Source of the DNA: Propionibacterium australiense
GTDB lineage: Bacteria > Actinomycetota > Actinomycetes > Propionibacteriales > Propionibacteriaceae
NCBI RefSeq assembly: GCF_003666605.1
Contig: NZ_RCIV01000002.1
Span: 62,001-126,000, forward strand
Length of the DNA: 64,000 bases
Direction: 5' to 3'
The translations under genes and the position numbers were made by a program. The notes below the pieces were generated by a model. That model ran no database searches. It saw nothing but the letters and a program-made list of their open reading frames with translations, and was not told where the DNA came from. Positions 49,394-61,661 of the stretch are shown piece by piece (position 1 is the first letter of the stretch; each line of letters begins with the position of its first letter).

Positions 49394-50590
49394 ATGCTGC
49401 GCTATCTCACTGCGGGGGAGTCCCATGGCCAGGCGCTCGTCGCCACCCTCGACGGCATCCCCGCCCATGTCCGTGTCTGCTCAGACGACATCCGCCGGGC
49501 CCTGGCCCGTCGCCGCCTGGGGGCCGGTCGTGGTGCGCGCATGAGTTTCGAGGCCGACGAGGTGACGATGGTCGCGGGACTGCGCCACGGCGAGACCCTG
49601 GGTTCACCGATCTCGATCATCATCGGCAACACCGAATGGCCCAAGTGGCAGACGGTGATGAGCCCGGACGAGGTCGACCCCGCCGAGCTCGAGGGCCTGG
49701 CCCGCAACGAGGCGCTCACCCGGCCACGCCCCGGCCATGCCGACCTGGCAGGCATGCAGAAGTACGACTGGGACGAGGCCCGCCCGCTGCTCGAACGTGC
49801 CAGTGCCCGCGAGACCGCCGCCCGGGTCGCCATCGGTCAGGTGGCCAGGAACTTCCTCGCCCAGGGATTCGGCATCACCGTCCTGAGCCACGTCGTCGAA
49901 CTGGGCGGCATCGCCGCCAGGACCGATGAGCTGCCGCGCACGGCGGATCTCGACCTCATCGACGCCGACCCGGTGCGATGCTTCGACCCGCAGGCATCCG
50001 CAGCCATGCAGGCCGAGATCGAGGCGTGCCGGAAGGACGGCGACACCCTCGGCGGCGTCGTCGAGGTGCTCGCCTGGGGCTGCCCGCCCGGGCTCGGTGC
50101 GATGCGCGAGGGCGATACCCGCCTGGACGCCAGGCTCGCGCAGGCGATCATGGGCATCCAGGCCATCAAGGGCGTCGAGCTCGGGGACGGCTTCGAGCTG
50201 GCCAGGGTGCGCGGCTCCAGCGCCCACGACGAGATCGTCAACGGACCGGACGGCATCAGGCGTTGCACCAGCCGTGCCGGCGGCACCGAGGCCGGGATGA
50301 CCACCGGCGAGGTCCTGCGCGTACGCGCCGCCATGAAACCGATCGCCACCGTTCCCCGCGCCCTGCGCACCATCGACGTCCGCACCGGAGAGGCGACCAC
50401 CGCTCACCACCAGCGCTCCGATGTCTGCGCGGTCCCGGCCGCCGGCGTCGTCGCAGAGGCCATGGTCGCACTGACGCTCGCAGATGCCTGCCTGGAGAAG
50501 TTCGGCGGCGACTCGCTCGCCGAGTGCCGCCGCAACCACCAGTCCTACCTCGCGTACCTGTCGGGCCGGGGCCTGTCGGTGCAGCAGTGA
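49394..50590 (+). CDS. aroC: Chorismate synthase
   Basis: FMN-dependent enzyme that makes chorismate from EPSP, 398 residues. Seen: [37 protein letters not shown], the [11 protein letters not shown] block, and [26 protein letters not shown] with conserved residues. The size fits the actinobacterial monofunctional form. The ATG at 49394 is chosen over upstream in-frame codons because it starts the family sequence. The chorismate made here feeds TrpE at 6098. The next ORF overlaps the stop by 4 bases. Confidence 0.96.
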   Translation: MLRYLTAGESHGQALVATLDGIPAHVRVCSDDIRRALARRRLGAGRGARMSFEADEVTMVAGLRHGETLGSPISIIIGNTEWPKWQTVMSPDEVDPAELEGLARNEALTRPRPGHADLAGMQKYDWDEARPLLERASARETAARVAIGQVARNFLAQGFGITVLSHVVELGGIAARTDELPRTADLDLIDADPVRCFDPQASAAMQAEIEACRKDGDTLGGVVEVLAWGCPPGLGAMREGDTRLDARLAQAIMGIQAIKGVELGDGFELARVRGSSAHDEIVNGPDGIRRCTSRAGGTEAGMTTGEVLRVRAAMKPIATVPRALRTIDVRTGEATTAHHQRSDVCAVPAAGVVAEAMVALTLADACLEKFGGDSLAECRRNHQSYLAYLSGRGLSVQQ

Positions 50591-50769
50591 GTATCGCACA
50601 GCGCCCAGCCCGCTGCCGGATGGTCCTGGCCGGTGCCGTTCCGGGGTCAGCGCGACCCCTGTACCGTGAGCTCTCGGACACTCACATCGACCGGAAGCAC
50701 GCCGGCCGGGTCGCCGTCGAACCGGCCGCTGCCCTTGGCCAGGGCCGGGGCATGGACGAGGAGGATTGA
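50587..50769 (+). pseudogene. 60-codon ORF between aroC and aroB, possibly a decayed aroK
   Basis: A GTG overlapping the aroC stop opens a 60-codon ORF that ends 3 bases before aroB, whose ribosome site lies in its last codons. Where other actinobacteria often have shikimate kinase, this ORF shows a weak trace of it: RMVLAGAVPGS resembles the start of a kinase P-loop strand but lacks the G-K-T/S, and SDTHIDRKHAGRVAVEPA lines up with LDTDDEVERVAGMPIPEM of the aroK at 63737. With the ATP site and most of the protein missing, no kinase activity is possible. A small unrelated gene, or chance, remains possible. Confidence 0.4.
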
Positions 50770-50772
50770 GTC

Positions 50773-51858
50773 ATGACCGTCGTCGATTTCGCCACCGAGA
50801 AGCCCTACCAGGCCATCATCGGGCCCGGCGTCCTGGAACAGCTGGGACGCTACGTCGGCGCCGCGGCCAAGGTCGCTGTCCTCCATGCCCCGCCGCTGTC
50901 CGGAGTCGCCGGCCGGGCCGCCGACGTCGTGCGTGCCGCCGGAGCCGAACCCGTCCTCGTCGAACTGCCCGGTGGCGAGAGCGCCAAGACCCCGCAGGTG
51001 CTGGCCGAGTGCTGGAGCACCCTCGCCACGGCGGATTTCACCCGAGGCGACCTCGTCGTCGGCATCGGTGGGGGAGCGAGCACAGACCTGGCCGGCTTCA
51101 TCGCCGCCACCTGGATGCGCGGCATCCGGTGGGTGAGCGTGCCCACCACGGTCCTGGCGATGGTCGACGCGGGCATCGGCGGCAAGACCGGCGCGGACCT
51201 GCCGGAGGGCAAGAACCTCATCGGCGCGTTCTGGGAGCCCTCGGCGGTCCTGGAGGACACCGATCTGCTCGGCACCCTGCCGATCGGCGAGCTGCGCGCC
51301 GGCCTCGGCGAGGTCATCAAGCACGGTTTCATCGCCGACAGCCGCACGCTCGAGCTCATCGCCGCATCCCCGGCGGAGGCCCTCGACCCGGCCAGCCCCC
51401 TCCTCGCCGAACTCATCGCGCGCTCGGTGCAGGTCAAGGCACGCGTCGTGGGCACGGACCTGCGCGAGTCCATGTCGGTGGGCGACGAGGTCGGGCGCGA
51501 ACAACTCAACTACGGCCACACCATGGGCCACGCCATCGAGGCCGGCGAGCACTACACCCGGCGCCACGGCGAGTGCGTGGGCCTCGGCATGGTGTTCGCC
51601 GCCGAACTGGCCCACCGCACCATCGGGCTGGCCGCCGAGCACGTGGACCGGCACCGCCGGATGCTCGAGCTGGTCGGGCTGCCCACGCGGTACCAGGGCA
51701 TCGGCTGGCAGCGGGCCCGCGAACTCATGGCCCGCGACAAGAAGACCCGGGGCACCACCCTGCGTTTCGTCGGGCTGCGCGCCCCCGGTGAGGTCACGAT
51801 GATCGTCGACCCGCCCGAGCGGGCGCTGCTCGGGGCCTGGGACGCCCTGACCGGCTGA
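50773..51858 (+). CDS. aroB: 3-dehydroquinate synthase
   Basis: Second shikimate-pathway enzyme, NAD- and metal-dependent, 361 residues. Seen: LVELPGGESAKTPQVL, the NAD-binding GDLVVGIGGGASTDLAGFIAA near residue 95, SVPTTVLAMVDAGIGGKTG, GLGEVIKHGFI, and the metal-binding GHTMGHAIEA and HGECVGLGM blocks. The ATG follows GAGGAGGATTGAGTC. Neighbours aroC and a PaiB-like gene are on the same strand. AroK, the expected partner here, is not intact. Confidence 0.96.
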   Translation: MTVVDFATEKPYQAIIGPGVLEQLGRYVGAAAKVAVLHAPPLSGVAGRAADVVRAAGAEPVLVELPGGESAKTPQVLAECWSTLATADFTRGDLVVGIGGGASTDLAGFIAATWMRGIRWVSVPTTVLAMVDAGIGGKTGADLPEGKNLIGAFWEPSAVLEDTDLLGTLPIGELRAGLGEVIKHGFIADSRTLELIAASPAEALDPASPLLAELIARSVQVKARVVGTDLRESMSVGDEVGREQLNYGHTMGHAIEAGEHYTRRHGECVGLGMVFAAELAHRTIGLAAEHVDRHRRMLELVGLPTRYQGIGWQRARELMARDKKTRGTTLRFVGLRAPGEVTMIVDPPERALLGAWDALTG

Positions 51859-51866
51859 GGCCCGCG

Positions 51867-52574
51867 ATGTACGTTCCCGAGCACTTCACCTACGACGCCG
51901 GCCGGCTCGGTGCTCTCCTGCACCGGGTCGGTGCCGGGGACCTCGTCACGAACGGGCCGGACGGCCTCGAGGCCACCTTCCTGCCCTGGAGCCTGGATCC
52001 GACGGCCGGCGAGCACGGCGTCCTGCGCAGCCACATGGCCCGCGTCAACCCCCAGTGGCACGACCAGGGTCCTGCGCTGGTCATCCTGCACGGCCCGGAC
52101 GACTACATCGACCCGTCCGACCACGAGGCGCCGGGCCAGGTGCCCACCTGGAACTACATCACCATGCACGTGCGCGGGACACTCCTCGCCCACGAGGACC
52201 CGGAGTGGATCATCGGCTCGCTGGGTGAACTGGTGGCCGCCCAGCCCACCGGATGGACCATGGCCGAACTGAGCCCCGAACGCCTCAGCGGCATGGTCGC
52301 CGCGATCGTCGGCGTCGAGCTGCGCATCACCTCGATCACCGGCAAGGCCAAGATGAGCCAGAACCGTCCGAGCTCTGACATCGACGCCCTGGCCGACGCG
52401 CTCGAGGCGCGTCGCACCCAGGACGAGGAACCCCGCTACCCGCGCCCATCGATGCAGGCCGTGGAATACCTGCGCGGTCCCTCCCGGGAGCACGCCCTGG
52501 CCCGCGAGCAGGCGGTCGAGCGGGCACGTACCGCGAAGAAATCCGGGAAGAAACCCGGCCGGACCATCGGCTAG
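51867..52574 (+). CDS. PaiB-like FMN-binding protein
   Basis: A 235-residue member of the FMN_bind_2/PaiB family, a split-barrel fold that binds FMN. Seen: the family start [53 protein letters not shown] and [28 protein letters not shown], all typical. Members are described as negative regulators (PaiB of Bacillus), but several may be haem or FMN enzymes, so the role is open. It lies 8 bases past aroB and ends in a Lys/Arg-rich tail. The efp promoter overlaps its stop codon. Confidence 0.85.
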   Translation: MYVPEHFTYDAGRLGALLHRVGAGDLVTNGPDGLEATFLPWSLDPTAGEHGVLRSHMARVNPQWHDQGPALVILHGPDDYIDPSDHEAPGQVPTWNYITMHVRGTLLAHEDPEWIIGSLGELVAAQPTGWTMAELSPERLSGMVAAIVGVELRITSITGKAKMSQNRPSSDIDALADALEARRTQDEEPRYPRPSMQAVEYLRGPSREHALAREQAVERARTAKKSGKKPGRTIG

Positions 52575-52577
52575 GAT
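52572..52577 (+). promoter_or_regulatory. Candidate -10 element for efp
   Basis: TAGGAT overlaps the stop of the PaiB-like gene and would give efp-nusB a leader of about 105 bases, rich in GC and able to fold. Confidence 0.45.
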
Positions 52578-52690
52578 GGCTGACCGCGGCCATGCGCCGC
52601 GTGACCGGACGCCGGCCCCGGGCGGCGAGCCCCAGCCCAGCGGGGCGCGACGCCGCTGCGGCCCGTCGACAACTGTGTGAAAGGCTTCCA

Positions 52691-53254
52691 GTGGCTACGA
52701 CCAATGACATCAAGAACGGCACCGTGCTGAACCTCGACGGCCAGCTCTGGCAGGTCCTGTGGTTCCAGCACCACAAGCCGGGCAAGGGCAACACCGTCGT
52801 CCGCACGAAGATCAAGAACGTGGTGAACGGCAAGGTCGTGGACCGCACCTTCCCCGCCGACACCAAGATCGAGATGGCCCAGGTCGACCGCCGGGACATG
52901 CAGTACCTGTACAACGACGCCAGCGGCTACGTCTTCATGGACACCGACACCTACGAGCAGCTCATCATCGCCGAGGACATCATCGGGGACGACAAGGAGT
53001 ACCTGCTTGAGGGCATGACCGTCACGGTCGCCACCAACGAGGGCAACCCGCTGTACATCGACCTGCCCGCCTCCGTCGAGGTCGAGGTGACCTACACCGA
53101 ACCCGGCCTGCAGGGTGACCGCTCCACCGGTGGCAGCAAGCCCGCCACCGTCGAGACCGGCAAGCAGGTGCAGGTGCCGCTGTTCATCGACACCGGCGAG
53201 CGCATCAAGATCAGCACCTCCGACGGCTCCTACCTCGGCAGAGCACAGGGTTGA
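52691..53254 (+). CDS. efp: Translation elongation factor P
   Basis: Relieves ribosome stalling at polyproline stretches. It has 187 residues and three beta domains. The tip loop of domain I is [11 protein letters not shown] with K32, the site modified in many bacteria; the actinobacterial EF-P is often used unmodified. Domain III ends in [15 protein letters not shown]. The GTG at 52691 follows a GTGTGAAAGG ribosome site; the long open frame upstream has no family similarity. The stop overlaps the nusB ATG. Confidence 0.96.
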   Translation: MATTNDIKNGTVLNLDGQLWQVLWFQHHKPGKGNTVVRTKIKNVVNGKVVDRTFPADTKIEMAQVDRRDMQYLYNDASGYVFMDTDTYEQLIIAEDIIGDDKEYLLEGMTVTVATNEGNPLYIDLPASVEVEVTYTEPGLQGDRSTGGSKPATVETGKQVQVPLFIDTGERIKISTSDGSYLGRAQG

Positions 53255-53766
53255 TGAGCGGGGACCACGAGGAGGTCATCGCGCTGTCACCGGGAGAGCA
53301 CCCGCCGGTGCCCGGTGCGGTCAAGGTGGCCAGCACCAGCTTCGAGGGAGCCCGCCACTCCACCCGTACGAAGGCTCGCAAGCAGGCGCTCGACATCCTG
53401 TTCCAGGCCGAGCTGCGTGACGAGTCGATCGACACGGTCCTGCAGCGCAGGGCCCGGCAGGGTGAACCGGACGTCCGCGAGTTCACCGCGGCGATCCTGC
53501 ACGGCTACTGGGAGCACGCCGGTCAGATCGACCAGCGCATCGCCGAGTGCATGAGCGGCGACTGGACACTCGAGCGCATGCCCCGCGTCGACCGGAACCT
53601 GGCCCGGATCGCCATGTGGGAGCTCGACTTCACCGACATCGCACCGAAGATCGCCATCAGTGAGGCCCTCGGGCTCGCCAACGAGCTGAGCAGCGACGAA
53701 TCAGTCGCCTTCCTCAACGGCGTGCTGAACAGGGCCCTCGAGAAGCGCCCCACCGGCCAGCGGTGA
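53254..53766 (+). CDS. nusB: Transcription antitermination protein NusB
   Basis: Binds boxA RNA with NusE (S10) in rRNA antitermination. It has 170 residues, with a hydrophilic extension of about 28 residues before the all-helical core ([22 protein letters not shown]). [19 protein letters not shown] and [28 protein letters not shown] form the conserved C-terminal half. The ATG at 53254 shares a base with the efp stop. Many actinobacteria follow nusB with pyrR, pyrB and pyrC; here the next gene is carA. Confidence 0.94.
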   Translation: MSGDHEEVIALSPGEHPPVPGAVKVASTSFEGARHSTRTKARKQALDILFQAELRDESIDTVLQRRARQGEPDVREFTAAILHGYWEHAGQIDQRIAECMSGDWTLERMPRVDRNLARIAMWELDFTDIAPKIAISEALGLANELSSDESVAFLNGVLNRALEKRPTGQR

Positions 53767-53826
53767 GCTGTCCGGTGGTTCGTCTCGTGGCCGCCGGTTC
53801 TGGCCGCCTCACGATTCGTGCGCTGC

Positions 53827-53832
53827 TATCGT
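53827..53832 (+). promoter_or_regulatory. Candidate -10 element for the carAB-pyrDF operon
   Basis: TATCGT, the same hexamer as before rarA, lies 70 bases before the carA ATG in the 136-base gap after nusB. It would give a short structured leader. Confidence 0.4.
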
Positions 53833-53837
53833 TCCCC

Positions 53838-53855
53838 AAGGACCTCGAGGGCCTT
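53838..53855 (+). promoter_or_regulatory. Inverted repeat in the carA leader
   Basis: AAGGACCTCGAGGGCCTT is an 18-base near-palindrome with two mismatched positions, just downstream of the candidate -10. It could be an operator or an RNA hairpin controlling the pyrimidine operon. It does not match the PyrR RNA consensus I know. Confidence 0.35.
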
Positions 53856-53902
53856 GCCTCGGTCCTGCACTCGCTGGCTGCCCAGGGCAGGGAAGGATGG
53901 TC

Positions 53903-55056
53903 ATGAGCGCGCACGAAAAGGACGCGATCCTGGTTCTCGAGGACGGTCGTGTCTTCCACGGCCAGGCATTCGGGGCCATCGGCGAGACCTTCGGCGAAGC
54001 GGTCTTCTCCACCGGCATGTCCGGCTATCAGGAGACCCTCACCGATCCGAGCTACTACGGTCAGGTGGTCGTCGCCACGGCCCCCCACATCGGCAACACC
54101 GGCTGGAACGACGAGGACGACGAGTCCAGCCGCATCTGGGTCGCCGGCTACGTCGTACGTGACCCGTCCCGGGTGCCGTCGAACTGGCGCAGCAAGCGCA
54201 GCCTCGACGAAGAACTCGTGGCCCAGGGCGTCGTCGGCATCAGCGGCATCGACACGCGCGCACTGACCCGCCACCTGCGTGACCGCGGCGCCATGCGCGT
54301 GGGGATCAGTTCGGTCAGCGCCGACACCGAGGCCCTGCTCGCCAAGGTCCGTCGCGTTCCCCAGATGGCCGGCGCCGACCTGATCGGGTACGTCACCACC
54401 GCCGAGCCCTACGTGGTGCCGGCCCGGGGCGGCAAGCGGTTCACCGTCGCCGCAATCGACCTCGGCGTCAAGTCCATGACCTTGCGCCAGCTGGCGGAGC
54501 GCGGCATCGAGGTGCACGTCCTGCCCGCCACCACCGGCTGGGAGCAGGTGGAGGCGCTCGCGCCGGACGGCCTCTTCCTGTCCAACGGCCCCGGGGACCC
54601 GTCCACTGCCGAGAGCGCCGCCGTCCTGTGCCGCCGGGCGCTGGCCGCCGGCGTCCCGCTGTTCGGCATCTGCATGGGCAACCAGGTGCTCGGCAGGGCA
54701 CTGGGATTCGACACCTACAAGCTCAAGTACGGCCACCGGGGAATCAACCAGCCGGTCCTCGACCGGGCCTCGGGCCGGATCGGGATCACCTCCCACAACC
54801 ACGGCTTCGCCGTCGACGCGCCGACCGACCACCCGGTCGACACGCCGTACGGGCGCGTCGAGGTCTCACACGTCTGCCTCAACGACGACGTCGTCGAGGG
54901 GCTGCGCCTGACCCGCGACGGCCGGCTCGCGGCCTTCTCGGTGCAGTACCATCCCGAGGCCGCGGCGGGCCCGCATGACGCCGCCTATCTCTTCGACGAG
55001 TTCGTCCAGATGATGGCCGACAACACCAGCACGACCAAGGCGGGGGAGCAGGCCTG

Positions 55057-55057
<1 letters not shown>
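53903..55057 (+). CDS. carA: Carbamoyl-phosphate synthase, small (glutaminase) subunit
   Basis: Hydrolyses glutamine and passes ammonia to CarB. It has 384 residues from the ATG at 53903, which is preferred over the ATG at 53897 because the GGGAAGG ribosome site lies at the right distance. Seen: [27 protein letters not shown], nucleophile C257 in [12 protein letters not shown], and the catalytic H350 in [10 protein letters not shown]. The stop overlaps carB by 1 base. It serves both arginine and pyrimidine synthesis; the operon context here is pyrimidine. Confidence 0.96.
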
Positions 55058-58383
<3,326 letters not shown>

Positions 58384-58439
58384 CACAATCAACCCAGGCG
58401 GCCGAGCGTGCCGCCGACCGACGAGGACGAGGAGAGGCC

Positions 58440-59543
58440 ATGCCGAGTGCCGACGAGCTGTACGTGCGGGTCATCCGCCACGGCTACAAGAGCGTCATCC
58501 GCCCGGTACTGTTCCGCATGCACGGCGGCGACCCGGAGAAGATCCACGGTCAGCTCATCTCGACGATGGGTCATCTACCCGAGTCGCTGCTGGGTGTCAT
58601 CGAACGTCTCGTCGGCACCGGACGCGACCCGGTGGACCTCGCCGGTGTCCACTTCCCCGGCCGGGTCGGCGTCGCGGCCGGCCTCGACAAGGACGGGGTG
58701 GCCGCCGGCGTGTGGGGCCCGCTCGGGTTCGGCTTCGCAGAACTCGGCACCGTCACCCGCCACGCCCAGCCCGGCAACCCCCGTCCGCGCCTGTTCCGCC
58801 TGGCCCGGTCGGAGGCGATCATCAACCGGATGGGCTTCAACAACAACGGCGCCGAGGCCCTGGCAGCCAAGCTCGACAACGCCGGCGTCCGGCGCGGGAA
58901 CAACCGCCTGGGCGCCCCGATCGGCGTCTCCATCGGCAAGACGAAGAAGACCCCGCTCGGGCAGGCCGTCCCCGACTACCTGTTCAGCCTCGAGACCCTG
59001 GCCCCGTACGCCGACTACATCGCCATCAACGTCTCCAGCCCGAACACGCCCGGCCTGCGCAGCCTGCAGAGCCAGCGCGAGATCGAGGAGCTGACCGGCG
59101 CGATCGTCACCCGCGCCGGCGAACTCGACCCGGCCGCCCCGGTGCCGGTCTTCGTGAAGATCGCCCCCGACCTGTCCGCCGGCCAGATCGATGATCTGCT
59201 CACGGCCTGCGAGAGCGCCGGCATCAGCGGCATCATCGCAACGAACACCACCGTCGGGCGCGATGGCCTCGCCCCGGCCGACCAGCACCTCGCCAGCCAG
59301 GCCGGTGGCCTGTCGGGCAGGCCCCTCACCCGGATGGCGCTGGACTGCGTGCGCCGGGTCACCAGGCACACCGAGCTGCCGGTCATGGGTGCCGGCGGCA
59401 TCATGACGCCGGCGGACGCGCAGGCCATGTTCGACGCGGGAGCCAGGCTCGTCCAGATCTACACGGGCTTCATCTTCGAGGGCCCGGCCCTCGTCATGGG
59501 CATCAACAGGCTGTGCCGGCCGGACCGGGGTGCGGTGCGATGA
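58440..59543 (+). CDS. pyrD: Dihydroorotate dehydrogenase, quinone type (class 2)
   Basis: FMN enzyme of pyrimidine synthesis that passes electrons to quinone at the membrane. It has 367 residues. The N-terminal extension (residues 1-50, helical) is the class 2 membrane-associating part. Seen: GVAAGLDKDGVAAGVWGPLGFG, INRMGFNNNGAEAL, and the active-site block INVSSPNTPGLRSLQ with the class 2 catalytic Ser, and GAGGIMTPADA. The ATG follows GAGGAGAGG. The stop overlaps pyrF. Confidence 0.96.
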   Translation: MPSADELYVRVIRHGYKSVIRPVLFRMHGGDPEKIHGQLISTMGHLPESLLGVIERLVGTGRDPVDLAGVHFPGRVGVAAGLDKDGVAAGVWGPLGFGFAELGTVTRHAQPGNPRPRLFRLARSEAIINRMGFNNNGAEALAAKLDNAGVRRGNNRLGAPIGVSIGKTKKTPLGQAVPDYLFSLETLAPYADYIAINVSSPNTPGLRSLQSQREIEELTGAIVTRAGELDPAAPVPVFVKIAPDLSAGQIDDLLTACESAGISGIIATNTTVGRDGLAPADQHLASQAGGLSGRPLTRMALDCVRRVTRHTELPVMGAGGIMTPADAQAMFDAGARLVQIYTGFIFEGPALVMGINRLCRPDRGAVR

Positions 59544-60349
59544 CCGAGTCGTTCAGCGCACGCCTCAGCGCCGTCACCGCAGAGCGAGGCCGCCTGTGCG
59601 TCGGACTGGACCCGCACGAGCGGCTCGTCGCCGGCTGGGGCCTGAGCTACGACGCCGCCGGCGTCGAACGGATGGCCCGCGAGACCGTCGCGGCACTCGG
59701 CGATCAGGTGGCGGTCTTCAAACCACAGAGCGCCTTCTTCGAGGTCTTCGGCCCCGCCGGTGCCGCCGCACTGCAGCGTGTCCTGTCGGACATCGCCCAG
59801 GCCGGCGCGCTCTCGATTCTCGACGTCAAGCGCGGCGACATCGGCTCGACGATGGCCGCCTACGCCCACGCCTATCTTTCCGAGGGCGCCCCCTTGGCCG
59901 CCGACGCGATCACCGTCAGCCCCTACCTCGGTTTCGAGTCGCTGCGTCCTGCCATCGACCTGGCGCACCAGACCGGCCGGGGCCTGTTCGTCCTGTGCCG
60001 GACGAGCAATCCCGAGGGGGAGTCCGTCCAGTTCGCCACGGCCTCGGGCCGCACCATCGCCCAGCAGGTGCTCGACGCCGCCCGGGCCGAGAACACCGCG
60101 AGCGGGCTCGACGACATGGGGCTGGTCATCGGCGCCACCCACGAGGACGCCGGTGTCGACCTGACCGGCTTCACCGGCTGGGTGCTGGCCCCGGGCATCG
60201 GCGCCCAGGGCGGCACCGTGGAAGCTCTCGCCGCCATCTTCGGCGGTGCCGTCGGCCGCGTCCTGCCCAGCGTCTCCCGCGGTGTGCTGCGTGCCGGTCC
60301 GGACGTGGCGGCGCTGCGCGCGGCTGCATCCGCGCTTGTCATGCGGTGA
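59540..60349 (+). CDS. pyrF: Orotidine-5'-phosphate decarboxylase, type 2
   Basis: Last step of UMP synthesis. It is a 269-residue TIM barrel of the longer actinobacterial (type 2) group. The catalytic D-x-K-x-x-D array is D95, K97 and D100 in LDVKRGDIGSTMAAYA. CVGLDPHERLV and a C-terminal phosphate site, LAPGIGAQGG, complete the active site. The ATG overlaps the pyrD stop; an upstream in-frame codon at 59513 lies inside pyrD. It ends the carA-carB-pyrD-pyrF run. The region after it is a change in base use. Confidence 0.95.
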   Translation: MTESFSARLSAVTAERGRLCVGLDPHERLVAGWGLSYDAAGVERMARETVAALGDQVAVFKPQSAFFEVFGPAGAAALQRVLSDIAQAGALSILDVKRGDIGSTMAAYAHAYLSEGAPLAADAITVSPYLGFESLRPAIDLAHQTGRGLFVLCRTSNPEGESVQFATASGRTIAQQVLDAARAENTASGLDDMGLVIGATHEDAGVDLTGFTGWVLAPGIGAQGGTVEALAAIFGGAVGRVLPSVSRGVLRAGPDVAALRAAASALVMR

Positions 60350-60572
60350 TTCTTGGCAGGGGGAGTGTCCTCGCCGCTGTCCATGATCCGTCCTGTGCGT
60401 CGCTGAACCTCCACTGCTCGGCGGTGAACTGCTGCGATCACGGCAGGGTCTGCTGAAGGATCTCGGACAAAAACTGGGGTTGTGCCTATGGCGCAAGGGC
60501 TGCCGATCGAGTTAAACTAACTAACGAGTTAGTTCGCAACGTGGCGAATGCCTCACGGAGAGGATCCTTTCC
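60350..60572 (+). other. Gap of 223 bases before the shikimate block
   Basis: It carries the operator candidate at 60515 and an overlapping -10-like TAAACT (60512-60517). Upstream of those I see no ORF and no strong hairpin for ending the pyr operon. The base composition falls noticeably here compared with pyrF. Confidence 0.4.
60515..60534. promoter_or_regulatory. Perfect inverted repeat, operator candidate for the shikimate block
   Basis: AACTAACTAACGAGTTAGTT is a perfect 8-base inverted repeat around a 4-base centre. The AT-rich repeat stands out in this GC-rich DNA. It overlaps the -10-like TAAACT and lies 39 bases before the dehydrogenase ATG, a position suited to repression. Repeats of this shape and size (ACTAAC-GA-GTTAGT core) are typical of TetR- and MarR-family repressors, but no such gene is in the window. 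Confidence 0.65.
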
Positions 60573-61451
60573 ATGAACGATGAAGTTCAGCAGATCATCA
60601 CCGGGCGTACAGAGCTTCTTGGCCTGCTTGCCTACCCCATCCGGCACAGCCAGTCCCCGCGGATGCACAATCTCGCTCTCGCGCGACTCGGGCTTGACTA
60701 CGCCTACGTGGCCTTCGAGGTGAACGAGGAGGAGCTGCCCGCGGCAGTTGATGCCATGAGGGTGCTCAAGGTGCGTGGATGGAATGTCTCCATGCCGAAC
60801 AAGATGAAGATCTTGGACTACGTCGACACGATCTCCCCTGCTGCTGAGCTCATCGGAGCGTCGAACACCGTGGTCAACGAAGAAGGCCGGCTCATCGCGT
60901 ACAACACCGATGGCATGGGTGCGATGGAGGCACTGCGTTTCTACGGCCACGGCCCTGAGAAGCAGACCCTGACAGTCGTCGGTGCGGGCGGCGCGGGTAC
61001 CGCGGTGACCGTGCAGGCGGCGCTGGACGGTGCGGAGAAGATCAACGTCTTCAACCGCAAGGACTCCTTCTGGGCCAGCGCGGAGCGCACCGTGGAGAGA
61101 ATCAGTTCAGAGACGGGCACAGTGGGTGTGTTGCACGACATCGAGGACAAGGATGCCCTCACAGGTGCATTGGCCGATTCCTCAGTGCTGGTTGATGCGA
61201 CGAATGTTGGCATGGGCAAGCTCGAGGGGATGACGAACTTCCCGGATGTCTCGATCATCCCATCGGATGTGTTCGTGATGCATGTCGTCTATGCGCCGGC
61301 TGAGACGAGGCTCCTGAGTGATTGCAAGCAGGCTGGACTGCGGTGCGCCAACGGCATCGAGATGATGTACCGCCAAGGTGCCGCGGCCTTCAAACTGTTC
61401 ACCGGACACGACATGCCCTTGGACTACGTGCGCGAACACATGAATTCCTGA
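60573..61451 (+). CDS. Shikimate/quinate dehydrogenase, YdiB-like
   Basis: An AroE-fold dehydrogenase of 292 residues, close to the 288 of YdiB, the quinate/shikimate dehydrogenase of E. coli. Seen: the substrate S-Q-S pair (S26, S28) in RHSQSPRMHN, catalytic K77 in NVSMPNKMK, D113 in AYNTDG, and the dinucleotide motif GAGGAG (136-141). After it INVFNRKDSFWASAE matches the YdiB pattern (FNR-x-D-x-F), not the usual NADP loop of biosynthetic AroE, so use of NAD and quinate or shikimate is likely. The ATG follows GGAGAGGA. It is first in this less GC-rich block; its place beside a flavin reductase points to hydroaromatic catabolism. Confidence 0.85.
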   Translation: MNDEVQQIITGRTELLGLLAYPIRHSQSPRMHNLALARLGLDYAYVAFEVNEEELPAAVDAMRVLKVRGWNVSMPNKMKILDYVDTISPAAELIGASNTVVNEEGRLIAYNTDGMGAMEALRFYGHGPEKQTLTVVGAGGAGTAVTVQAALDGAEKINVFNRKDSFWASAERTVERISSETGTVGVLHDIEDKDALTGALADSSVLVDATNVGMGKLEGMTNFPDVSIIPSDVFVMHVVYAPAETRLLSDCKQAGLRCANGIEMMYRQGAAAFKLFTGHDMPLDYVREHMNS

Positions 61452-61608
61452 TCTCTGTGGGAACGTCTGGACGGTCGACTCCACAAGACGATCTCGCCGG
61501 GTGACCCGTCCGGTGAGGACAGCGGACTTTCCTGGCAGGAGATGACCTGACTTATCCGGCGGACTACCAGTCCGTTCGAACAGCGCAACGGAAGCGTTGA
61601 CTTGCGAT

Positions 61609-61641
61609 CCTGGGTCCGTCTCGAGCCGAGGCGGACCCAGG
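61609..61641 (+). terminator. Hairpin in the gap before the flavoprotein gene
   Basis: CCTGGGTCCG and CGGACCCAGG, extended by a further CTCG/CGAG after one mismatch, form a stem of about 15 pairs with a 3-base loop. It ends 20 bases before the flavoprotein ATG and 158 bases after the dehydrogenase stop. It may end the first transcript or act as an attenuator or 5' structure of the next. Confidence 0.55.
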
Positions 61642-61661
61642 AGACATGGAATGAGGTCCTC

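Noticed and set aside
53877-53892. Palindrome CTGCCCAGGGCAG before carA as a terminator or operator
   Set aside because: The loop would be one base, too tight for an RNA hairpin, and it overlaps the ribosome site; chance is likely.
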